NCBI RefSeq assembly: GCF_947496995.1 | Contig: NZ_CANMFD010000009.1 | Span: 36,399 to 100,398 of the forward strand | From: an uncultured Roseibium sp. | GTDB taxonomy: Bacteria; Pseudomonadota; Alphaproteobacteria; Rhizobiales; Stappiaceae | Reading direction: 5' to 3' | Length of the DNA stretch: 64,000 bases | Shown: piece after piece, positions 42,510-50,622 of the stretch | How the letters are laid out: each line of letters opens with the position of its first letter | How positions within the stretch are numbered: the stretch's first letter is position 1 | The notes under the pieces: generated by a model | Told to the model about the DNA's origin: nothing | The model's input: the letters and a program-made list of their open reading frames with translations, nothing else | Database searches by the model: none | Program-made: the position numbers and the translations under genes

Positions 42510-44285
42510 ATGTGCGGCATTTGCGGCGAAGTGGTTTTCAAGAACGATCAGGCTGATGTTGTCCGGGTTCGCCGGATGGCTGACGCGATGGAGGCGCGCG
42601 GTCCCGACAGCATGGGCGTGACCCAGCGCGGCCGGGTCGCTTTTGGCCACAGGCGTCTGAAAATCATCGACCTGAGTGACCGTGGCGCCCAGCCGATGAC
42701 CGACACCGCTCTCGGTCTGTCGCTGGTCTTCAACGGCTGCATCTACAACTATCAGAAACTGCGCGCCGAACTGAGCGCCAAGGGCTATTCGTTTTTCTCC
42801 ACCAGCGACACCGAGGTCATCCTGAAGGCCTGGAAGGAATGGGGCAAAGACTGTTTTTCCCGTTTCCACGGCATGTTCGCGGTCGCCATTCACGAACATG
42901 ACAGCGGCCGCATTCACCTTGCCCGCGACCGCTTCGGCATCAAGCCGCTTTATTTCAGCGAAGCCGACGGCAGGCTCGCTTTCGCCTCCTCCCTGCCCGC
43001 CCTGCTGGCCGGCGGCAATATCGACACCTCCATCGACCGAGTCGCCCTGCACCATTACATGAGCTGGCATGCGGTGGTTCCCGCGCCCCGCACGATCCTG
43101 AACGGGGTCCGCAAGCTGCCGGCAGCGACGGTCAGGACCATCGAGACCGATGGCCGCTTCACCGACGTGACATGGTGGGAGCCGATGTTTGAAAAGTCGG
43201 CCGAAGACCTTTCCCGCAGCGCAGACGACTGGCGCGACATGGTTCTGGAAGGTCTCCGCAAGGCGGTCCGCCGGCGCATGGTCGCGGACGTGCCTGTCGG
43301 CGTTCTGCTGTCCGGCGGCGTCGACTCTTCCATGATCGTCGGCCTGCTTGCCGAAGAAGGCCAGCAGGGCCTTGCGACATTTTCAATCGGCTTTGAGGAA
43401 GCTCATGGCGAAAAAGGCGATGAATTCCAGTATTCGGACCTGATCGCCGAGCACTACGGCACCAATCACCACCAGATCTTCATCCCGTCCTCCGAACTTC
43501 AGGAAAACCTGCCGGGTGCGATCCGCGCCATGTCGGAACCCATGGTTTCCTACGACAATATCGGTTTCTACCTGCTGTCGCGGGAGGTCTCCAAGCACAT
43601 CAAGGTGGTCCAGTCCGGCCAGGGTGCGGACGAGGTCTTCGCCGGCTATCACTGGTATCCGAAACTGACCGGATCGAACCAGCCGGTTCAGGACTATGCG
43701 GCCGGCTTCTTCGACCGGACGGAAGCGCAGATGGCGGAAGCCGTTTCTCCCGATTATCACTGCGCCAGAGACGAAAGCCTCGCCTTTGTCGAAGCCCATT
43801 TTGCACGCCCTGGCGCCGAAGATCCCGTCGACAAGGCTTTGCGCCTCGACACCAACGTCATGCTCGTCGACGATCCGGTGAAGCGCGTCGACAATCACTC
43901 CATGGCCTGGGGCCTGGAGGCGCGCGTGCCGTTTCTCGATCATGAACTGGTGGAACTCGCCGGGCGGATCCCGGCAGAATTCAAGCTGGCCCAGCAAGGC
44001 AAGGGCGTTCTGAAGGAAGCCGCCCGCAAGGTGATCCCGAGTGAAGTGATCGACCGTCCGAAGGGCTATTTTCCGGTCCCTGCCCTCAAATATATTCAGG
44101 GCGACTATCTGGATATGGTGCGCGATACGCTGTCCAGTCAGGCAGCAAGGGAACGCGGCCTCTTCAACAACGTTTATCTGGAAAAGCTCTACGCCAACCC
44201 GACCGAATACATCACGCCGCTGCGCGGCTCCGAACTCTGGCAGGTTGCATTGCTGGAAATGTGGCTGCAGGCACAGGAGGTCTGA
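42510..44285 (+). CDS. asnO: N-acetylglutaminylglutamine amidotransferase
   Basis: A 591-residue class II glutamine amidotransferase of the asparagine synthase family that amidates N-acetylglutaminylglutamine to give the osmolyte NAGGN. Cys2 (MCGICGEV) is the nucleophile of the glutaminase domain (1-190). The synthase domain has the PP-loop LLSGGVDSSM near residue 267 and QGADEVFAGY further on. Followed by ngg after 3 bases. Named by this fixed neighbourhood: the adjacent GNAT-ATP-grasp and M42 genes are diagnostic. Confidence 0.93.
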   Translation: MCGICGEVVFKNDQADVVRVRRMADAMEARGPDSMGVTQRGRVAFGHRRLKIIDLSDRGAQPMTDTALGLSLVFNGCIYNYQKLRAELSAKGYSFFSTSDTEVILKAWKEWGKDCFSRFHGMFAVAIHEHDSGRIHLARDRFGIKPLYFSEADGRLAFASSLPALLAGGNIDTSIDRVALHHYMSWHAVVPAPRTILNGVRKLPAATVRTIETDGRFTDVTWWEPMFEKSAEDLSRSADDWRDMVLEGLRKAVRRRMVADVPVGVLLSGGVDSSMIVGLLAEEGQQGLATFSIGFEEAHGEKGDEFQYSDLIAEHYGTNHHQIFIPSSELQENLPGAIRAMSEPMVSYDNIGFYLLSREVSKHIKVVQSGQGADEVFAGYHWYPKLTGSNQPVQDYAAGFFDRTEAQMAEAVSPDYHCARDESLAFVEAHFARPGAEDPVDKALRLDTNVMLVDDPVKRVDNHSMAWGLEARVPFLDHELVELAGRIPAEFKLAQQGKGVLKEAARKVIPSEVIDRPKGYFPVPALKYIQGDYLDMVRDTLSSQAARERGLFNNVYLEKLYANPTEYITPLRGSELWQVALLEMWLQAQEV

Positions 44286-44288
44286 TCC

Positions 44289-46070
44289 ATGGCCGAGAAC
44301 GAACCATCACGGCCCAAGGGCGCGTTCGATCACCGCCTGAAGCGCATGCGCGAACATGGTCTCAAGCCGGAATTCAGGCTTGAGGAAAGCGAACTCCAGA
44401 AAGACCGCTATATCAATTGCGGCTGGGGCCGACTTGTCTTTGCCAACACCTACCAGCAGACGGACAAGCTCGTGGAGATGCTCCGCAACGAGCGGCCTGA
44501 CCGGCGCGACATCGCCTTTTACGTGCGTGATCCGCACGTGCTGGTCGGCAGTGCACCGCAGGAGCTTTTCCTCGATCCCTCCCATACGTTCCGGCTGAAC
44601 CTGGCGACCTACCGCGCGGCCCGGAGCCGCCGCATGGGCTTTACGGTCCGGCGGCTGTCGTCGCGCTCGGACGCCGAAGCCATCAACGAGCTCTATATCA
44701 GCCGGGGCATGGTCCCGGTCCCGCCGGAGTTCTTCTGGTCCGACCTCGATCCCAGAACGATTACCGTGCTGGTGGCCGAGGAAGACGACACGGGCGCGAT
44801 TGTCGGCACCGCCATGGGCGTCGACCACCGCCAGGCAACCAGCGGTGCGGACCTGGGCAGTTCACTGTGGTGTCTGTCGGTCTCGCCCCAGGCGCGCTTC
44901 CCCGGCGTCGGTGAAGCTCTGGTCCGACGGCTCGCCGAGGTGTTCAAGGGCAAGGGCCTGCCGCACATGGACCTGTCCGTGTTGCATGACAACGACCTGG
45001 CCATCGGTCTTTACGAGAAACTCGGATTCGAACGGGTGCCGTTTTTCACCGTCAAGCGCAAGAACACCATAAACGAGGCTCTCTTTGCCGGCCCGGCGCT
45101 GGACGACAAGCTCAATCCCTATGCCACGATCGTGATCAACGAAGCCCGGCGGCGCGGTATCCAGGCAGAAATCATCGACGCGGCCGGTGGCTTCTACCGG
45201 CTCTCCTATGGTGGGCGGTCCGTCGCATGCCGGGAGTCCCTAAGCGAGTTCACCAGCGCCGTAGCCATGTCCCTGTGCGACGACAAGGCCACCACGCGGC
45301 GCATCGTCCAGCGCGCGGGCGTAGATGTTCCCGGACAAATACTGGCGGGGTCTGCGGACGAAAACGCGGCGTTTCTGGAGAAATATGGCTCCGTGGTCGT
45401 CAAGCCTGCCCGCGGGGAACAGGGCAAGGGCATCGCCATAGGCCTGACCACTGCGGAAGACGTCACGGCAGCCATCGATGTTGCCAGAACCTTTTCCAAC
45501 GACGTGCTGATCGAGGAATTCGTCACCGGCCAGGACCTGCGCCTGGTGGTCATCGACTACAAGGTGGTCGCGGCCGCGCTGCGCAAGCCGGCCGAGGTCA
45601 CAGGCAACGGCCGGGCGACCATCGGGGAGCTGATCGAGATCCAGTCCCGCAGGCGCGCTGCCGCGACGGGCGGCGAATCCAGGATCATCGTCGACGACGA
45701 GGTTGAGCGCTGCCTGAGCGCGAATGGTTTCAAGCTTGAGGACATTCTGCCCGAAGGGCGAAGACTTGCCGTGAGACGCACGGCCAATCTGCACACCGGC
45801 GGCACCATTCACGACGTCACGGGGGAGACCCATCACGCACTTGTCGATGCTGCCGTAAAGGCTGCCCGCGCCATAGAAATTCCCGTGACAGGCATTGACT
45901 TGATGGTCGAGGACCCTCGAAAACCGGACTATCGTTTCATTGAAGCCAATGAGCGGCCCGGGCTTGCCAATCATGAGCCACAGCCCACCGCCGAACGCTT
46001 CGTCGATTTCCTGTTTCCCCTGTCGGTGCCGCAACCGGTCAGGACGACAATGAACCGGACCGGGCCATGA
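44289..46070 (+). CDS. ngg: N-acetylglutaminylglutamine synthetase
   Basis: A 593-residue fusion of a GNAT acetyltransferase (about 115-260; LGSSLWCLSVSPQARFPGVGEALV) and an ATP-grasp ligase (about 300-590; VVVKPARGEQGKGIAIGL, LIEEFVTGQDLRLVVI, and a C-terminal FIEANERPGLANH metal loop). It acetylates glutamine and joins two glutamines. Middle gene of the three-gene NAGGN operon; the next gene overlaps by 4 bases (ATGA). Confidence 0.93.
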   Translation: MAENEPSRPKGAFDHRLKRMREHGLKPEFRLEESELQKDRYINCGWGRLVFANTYQQTDKLVEMLRNERPDRRDIAFYVRDPHVLVGSAPQELFLDPSHTFRLNLATYRAARSRRMGFTVRRLSSRSDAEAINELYISRGMVPVPPEFFWSDLDPRTITVLVAEEDDTGAIVGTAMGVDHRQATSGADLGSSLWCLSVSPQARFPGVGEALVRRLAEVFKGKGLPHMDLSVLHDNDLAIGLYEKLGFERVPFFTVKRKNTINEALFAGPALDDKLNPYATIVINEARRRGIQAEIIDAAGGFYRLSYGGRSVACRESLSEFTSAVAMSLCDDKATTRRIVQRAGVDVPGQILAGSADENAAFLEKYGSVVVKPARGEQGKGIAIGLTTAEDVTAAIDVARTFSNDVLIEEFVTGQDLRLVVIDYKVVAAALRKPAEVTGNGRATIGELIEIQSRRRAAATGGESRIIVDDEVERCLSANGFKLEDILPEGRRLAVRRTANLHTGGTIHDVTGETHHALVDAAVKAARAIEIPVTGIDLMVEDPRKPDYRFIEANERPGLANHEPQPTAERFVDFLFPLSVPQPVRTTMNRTGP

Positions 46071-47239
46071 CACTGCTGAATATCGATATTTCCTATCTGA
46101 CGAAAAAACTTCAGGATCTGCTGAAAATTCCAAGCCCGACCGGCTATACGGACGAAATCGTAAGGCATGTTTCCAAGGAGCTGGAGTCCCTCGGCGTCTT
46201 CTACGAGATAACCCGGAGGGGTGGCGTCCGCGCCAGGATCCCGGGCAAGAAGCGCAAGCCGGCCAGAGCCTTCGTCTCGCATCTCGATACACTCGGGGCG
46301 CAGGTCAAATCGCTGAAAGACAACGGGCGTCTGGAGCTCGTTCCAATCGGACACTGGTCCGCACGCTTTGCAGAAGGCGCCCGAACGACGATATTTTCCG
46401 AAAACGGCGCCTATACCGGGACGATTCTGCCGCTGAAGGCATCGGGCCACACTTTCAACAAGGGTATCGATGAGATGCCCGTCGGCTGGGAATATGTCGA
46501 ACTCCGGGTCGATGCCTATTCCAAGTCGGAAACAGACCTTCACCGGCTCGGCCTGGATGTGGGTGATTTCGTCGCCATTGATCCGCTTCCCGAGTTTCTG
46601 GAAAACGGATTCATTGTATCGAGGCACCTGGACAACAAGGCCGGCGTTGCGGTGATGCTCGCCGCAATCAAGGCAATGGTGGAAGCGGACGTCGAGCCGA
46701 CAGTCGATGTCTTCTGGCTGTTCACCATCGCGGAGGAAACCGGCCATGGCGCGCAATCGATCCTGACGCCTGACATCGCCTCGCTGGTGGCCATCGACAA
46801 CGGCACCACCGCCCCCGGTCAGAATTCCGACGAATTCGGCGTCACAATCGCCATGGCCGATCAGACGGGACCGTTTGATTTTCATCTGACACGAAAGATG
46901 GTCCAGCTGTGCCGCGACAATGACATCAAGTACCAGAAGGATGTCTTCCGCTTCTATCGCTCCGACGCCGCCACTGCCATCGAGGCTGGCGCGGACGTGC
47001 GAACTGCGCTGGTTACTTTCGGTGTAGACGCCAGCCACGGGTATGAGCGCATTCACATGCATGCATTGCGATCGCTGGCTGAACTTGCCACCGTTTACGC
47101 GCTCAGCCCGGTCCAGATCCAGCGGGACGCCCGCGAGTTCTCAGACCTCAAGGGCTTCACCCGGCAGCCGACGGCAGACGCCGATCAGGAGCTCAATCCC
47201 GAGATCGAGGTGCCATTGCCGGAAACGGCCGCGGAATAG
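46067..47239 (+). CDS. M42-type peptidase of the NAGGN osmoprotectant system
   Basis: A 390-residue M42 family metallopeptidase, cytoplasmic, conserved with the NAGGN genes. Metal-ligand positions are visible: His in VSHLDTLGA, Asp in LDNKAGVAVML, Glu-Glu in TIAEETGHG, Asp in VAIDNGTT and His in ERIHMHALRS. Role is presumably turnover or processing of the dipeptide when osmotic stress ends. It overlaps ngg by 4 bases; a long convergent hairpin follows at 47299. Confidence 0.9.
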   Translation: MTLLNIDISYLTKKLQDLLKIPSPTGYTDEIVRHVSKELESLGVFYEITRRGGVRARIPGKKRKPARAFVSHLDTLGAQVKSLKDNGRLELVPIGHWSARFAEGARTTIFSENGAYTGTILPLKASGHTFNKGIDEMPVGWEYVELRVDAYSKSETDLHRLGLDVGDFVAIDPLPEFLENGFIVSRHLDNKAGVAVMLAAIKAMVEADVEPTVDVFWLFTIAEETGHGAQSILTPDIASLVAIDNGTTAPGQNSDEFGVTIAMADQTGPFDFHLTRKMVQLCRDNDIKYQKDVFRFYRSDAATAIEAGADVRTALVTFGVDASHGYERIHMHALRSLAELATVYALSPVQIQRDAREFSDLKGFTRQPTADADQELNPEIEVPLPETAAE

Positions 47240-47298
47240 CCACACCGGCAGGATCTCGATCGGTACCGATCAGACGATAAAGGCTTGATCGCTTTTAC

Positions 47299-47346
47299 AG
47301 CCTTGCCGCTGCCCGCGTTCCCCTGATCGCAGGCAGCGGCAAGGCT
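47299..47346. terminator. Convergent hairpin between the NAGGN operon and phnM
   Basis: AGCCTTGCCGCTGCC (47299-47313) and GGCAGCGGCAAGGCT (47332-47346) are perfect 15-base arms around an 18-base loop. No clear T-run, but strong enough to stop transcription from both sides. Confidence 0.65.
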
Positions 47347-47353
47347 CATGGCC

Positions 47354-48529
47354 TTAAAGCACTCTCTGTCCGGCCCGCCAGGCTTGCTTCACGAAAGGAT
47401 GGCCGTTGTGCAGACCGACATGCAGGAGATCGGCGCGTTTGCCGGTGGCGATCTCGCCCCGGTCTGACAGTCCGGCGACTTCGGCCGGCGTTTTGCTCAC
47501 CATCCTCACCGCCTCCGCCAGATCGGCACTGAATGCCGCGTCGGCCGCGATCAGGAATGCGCTGTCGAGCAGTGAACGCGGCACATAGTCGGATGCCAGG
47601 ATGTCGACCAGATCCTCAGCCATGAGATCGCTCACCGCGATGTTGCCGGACTGTGACCCGCCCCTGAGAACATTCGGTGCACCGCCGACCACATGCATCC
47701 CGTGCTCTCTCGCCTTGCGGGCGGCTTCGAGTGTGCAGGGAAATTCGGAAACGGCAATTCCTTCTAAAACCGCCTCGTCGATGTGGACTTCTTCGGTATC
47801 GTCATGACTGAGCAACGGCAGCTTGTGACGATGCGCCAGCGCCACGACAGCAGGGCGGACCCGGTGACCGATCTCGTCGGACAAGGCCAGGAGCTTCTCG
47901 GTGTCCTTTTCGACGGTCGCTCTCGAGAGACCGCTATCGGCCATCCGGCGTGAGATGTAGCCTTCAATGTCCCGGCTCTGCCGCCGGCCTGGAAGATGCT
48001 CCATCACCGAAATCATGCGGACGATGGGCTTCGCTATATTTTCTTCCGTCAGCCGGGCCGTCTCCGGATCGGTGATCTCGCAGCGCAAATGAACCAGATG
48101 CTCCGACCGCAGCATGCCCGCAGTCTGCGCCTGCTCAAGCGCATCGATCATCGGCGCCAGGATTTCCCGTCGCTCTGGGTTCTTCAAGGTCGCCCCGACG
48201 CAAAGACTGTCAAAAACGGTGGTGACGCCGCCGCCGATGATTTGCGCATCGTGGGCCAATGCCGCACGCAGCGGGTCCCAGCGCACATGGGCGCGCGGAT
48301 AAACATGCTTTTCGAAATGATCGGTGTGAATATCGACAAGCCCGGGAAGAAGATAATCGCCGTCAAGATCCGTGCCCGCTCGAGGCCCTGCCCCGGTATC
48401 GACGGATACGATTTCTCCTCCGGCTATCGACACGTGACCGCTGACGATCTCGTCACGGAGCACGACCCGTGCGTTTTTCAGAATTGTCAGCTCGCTGCCG
48501 GTCGGAGCTTGCCTGTCAGCAAATGTCAT
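47354..48529 (-). CDS. phnM: Alpha-D-ribose 1-methylphosphonate 5-triphosphate diphosphatase
   Basis: A 391-residue amidohydrolase-fold enzyme of the C-P lyase pathway. Metal-binding motifs are DIHTDHFEKH, an HLRCEI block and LLSHDD; TPAEVAGLSDRGEI and ADLLHV end the family pattern. The start at 48529 follows AAGGAGAAGGC. No other phn gene is nearby, so it may be a second copy serving a distant cluster or have moved away from it. Confidence 0.87.
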   Translation of the reverse strand: MTFADRQAPTGSELTILKNARVVLRDEIVSGHVSIAGGEIVSVDTGAGPRAGTDLDGDYLLPGLVDIHTDHFEKHVYPRAHVRWDPLRAALAHDAQIIGGGVTTVFDSLCVGATLKNPERREILAPMIDALEQAQTAGMLRSEHLVHLRCEITDPETARLTEENIAKPIVRMISVMEHLPGRRQSRDIEGYISRRMADSGLSRATVEKDTEKLLALSDEIGHRVRPAVVALAHRHKLPLLSHDDTEEVHIDEAVLEGIAVSEFPCTLEAARKAREHGMHVVGGAPNVLRGGSQSGNIAVSDLMAEDLVDILASDYVPRSLLDSAFLIAADAAFSADLAEAVRMVSKTPAEVAGLSDRGEIATGKRADLLHVGLHNGHPFVKQAWRAGQRVL

Positions 48530-49065
48530 GCCTTCTCCTTTATGTCGCGCGACGGTCACGCCACACCAAAACAGACACCTTCAACCGTTGTTCGCGGCGC
48601 AGATTATGCCCCATGAGGAACACGATTGTGACGGGGTACAGAACCGAAGCCCTCGTACGGGAGTTTTCACACCGCGAAGAAACCGCCGCGCAGGTGCCTG
48701 TTTCCGGGAGTATCGTCGCGGTGGCGATGCGGGAGCAGCTTTCAGTGTTTTATCGGCATGTGAACCGCTGCGAAAGTGCAGTCGCTTGAAGAAAACTCGA
48801 ATCGGTAGAAACCACCATTCAAAAGTGTTCGAGGGCACGAACACCTTACCTAGAAGTGCATTAAATAATTTTTCAATTTAAATAACTCGAAATATATAGG
48901 TGGCTTAGCTGTGAATATCGCCCAAAATTGGAAATCTCGTCGCTCATCGTTGTAATCCGGCAACACCCGGAAGTTTAACGAGTGCTTAATTCCAGTCCGC
49001 ACTTGGGAAAACGAACAACGTATAATAATGTCCGCACATTGAAATTTTATGGGCATGGGTAAGCA
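48530..49065. other. Regulatory region upstream of the secretion operon
   Basis: No convincing gene in 536 bases; a 58-codon frame at 48613-48789 lacks a ribosome site. From 48800 onward it is AT-rich and includes a perfect CtrA box at 48975. It probably holds the secretion operon promoter and the phnM promoter. Confidence 0.5.
48975..48989. promoter_or_regulatory. Perfect CtrA-type box upstream of the type I secretion operon
   Basis: TTAA (48975-48978), spacer CGAGTGC, TTAA (48986-48989). It is 76 bases before the TolC-type start codon, within the usual activator range for CtrA. Confidence 0.6.
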
Positions 49066-50433
49066 ATGCGAGTTTTTTTGGCGCTTTTGATGAGCACCTG
49101 CTTGGTTGATGTATCTTCCGCTGCCGACCTCAGACAGGTTGTTCAGGAAGCCGTTTCAACCAATCCGGACGTATTGGAGTCTGCGGCGAACCGCCGTGCT
49201 CGCGATCAGGAATACCGCAGGTCACAGGGTGCATTCCTGCCCTCCGTCGATCTGTCAGGCGAAGTCGGACCGGAACGGCTCGACCGGCCGAACTCCTTTA
49301 CCGCCAACGAGAACGACGAGTGGCGGACCGCTTCGGAGCTTTCCGTGACCGTCCAGCAGTTGCTGTTCGATGGTTTTGCTTCCGTGAACGAAGTCTATCG
49401 TCAGAGCGCCCGCGTTGACGGAGCAGCTCTCAGGGTGATGGAACGTTCGGAAGCAACCGCGCTTGATGCGGTTGAGGCCTATATCGACGTATTGCGTCAT
49501 ACGGCCATCCTCTCCAAGGCCCGCATGAACGTGAGCAAGCATCGCCGCATTTTCTCCGATGTCGACGAGCGCTACCAGGGTGGTGAAACAGGCGCTGCCG
49601 ATCTTGCCCAGGCAAGGGAACGGGTTGCTGCGGCCGAAGTCATCGTCACCGAAGTCCACAAATCGCTTCTCGACACGATCGCCAAATACGAACGCATCGT
49701 CGGAAACAAGCCGGCAAGGCTGGAACCGGCAAAACCGGCCAGTATTCCCCCCGGGCCGGTCAATCGTCTCGTCGACGTGGCCGCCCAGCAGCACCCGCAG
49801 GTGCGCGCGGCACTGGCGGATGCGGATGCGGCGAAATACCAGTATGACGCCACGAAGGGGAATTTCCTTCCTGAGATTTCACTGAGGGGCCGGGCCACCG
49901 TTGGCGACGACCTCGGTGGCATCGAAGGCCGCAACAATGAATACTCCGGCAAGCTGGTCTTTTCCTGGAACCTGTACAACGGCGGCCGCGACACGGCCTT
50001 GTCGCTTGAATTCAGCGAGCGCCTGGCCGAAGCCCAGATCGCAGTCGACCGGGTGCGCCGGGAACTCAAGGAAGGCATCGAGCGCTCCTGGGCATCCGTC
50101 ACCACACTGACGGACCGCATCAAGGCACTTCGCGAGCAACTGGAAGCCAACCGTGAGGTCGTCGGGGGATATCGTCAGGAGTACGATATCGGTCAGCGGA
50201 CGCTGCTTGACGTGCTGAACGCGGAAAACGCCCTGTTCAACAGTGAAATCGAACTGATCTCCGCCCGGGCCATCTACACCTTCTCCACTTACCAGCTGCG
50301 TGCGACATCCGGCGACCTGCTCGCATTTCTGAATGTCACCCCGCCTGCGGAGGCGATGGACGGCCAGCGCGACAATGCGTCGATTTTCCCGCAAAGCGCC
50401 AACTTCAATATCGAGCCGTTACGTAAGTTCTAA
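49066..50433 (+). CDS. TolC family outer membrane channel of a type I secretion system
   Basis: A 455-residue outer membrane efflux-type protein with a signal peptide (MRVFLALLMSTCLVDVSSA). Two TolC repeats are visible: LRQVVQEAVSTNPDVLESAANRR and the second at about 230 (VDVAAQQHPQVRAALADADAAK); the coiled-coil parts carry long amphipathic helices. The C-terminal GQRTLLDVLNAENALFNSEI block is typical of TolC/LapE-like proteins. It is the first gene of the operon with the exporter and adaptor, and forms the outer membrane exit. Confidence 0.9.
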   Translation: MRVFLALLMSTCLVDVSSAADLRQVVQEAVSTNPDVLESAANRRARDQEYRRSQGAFLPSVDLSGEVGPERLDRPNSFTANENDEWRTASELSVTVQQLLFDGFASVNEVYRQSARVDGAALRVMERSEATALDAVEAYIDVLRHTAILSKARMNVSKHRRIFSDVDERYQGGETGAADLAQARERVAAAEVIVTEVHKSLLDTIAKYERIVGNKPARLEPAKPASIPPGPVNRLVDVAAQQHPQVRAALADADAAKYQYDATKGNFLPEISLRGRATVGDDLGGIEGRNNEYSGKLVFSWNLYNGGRDTALSLEFSERLAEAQIAVDRVRRELKEGIERSWASVTTLTDRIKALREQLEANREVVGGYRQEYDIGQRTLLDVLNAENALFNSEIELISARAIYTFSTYQLRATSGDLLAFLNVTPPAEAMDGQRDNASIFPQSANFNIEPLRKF

Positions 50434-50622
50434 CGAATTGCGGGCAGATTTGGCTTGCCGGACATCCGGCAGGCCTGTCATTCAATTCGGAGCGCCGCAC
50501 GAGAAAATCCGGCCGGGGAAAAGTCACCAGTTGCGCGCCTGTTCGTCCAGGAGCCGTCAGCGGGGGCCGACAGGTCCGTTCACCCGACGCCCGGCGACAT
50601 AGTTTTCGCGGCGAAACAGCCC

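Noticed and set aside
48613..48789. A 58-codon frame before the secretion operon
   Set aside because: No ribosome site and no recognisable domain; kept only as part of the regulatory region description.
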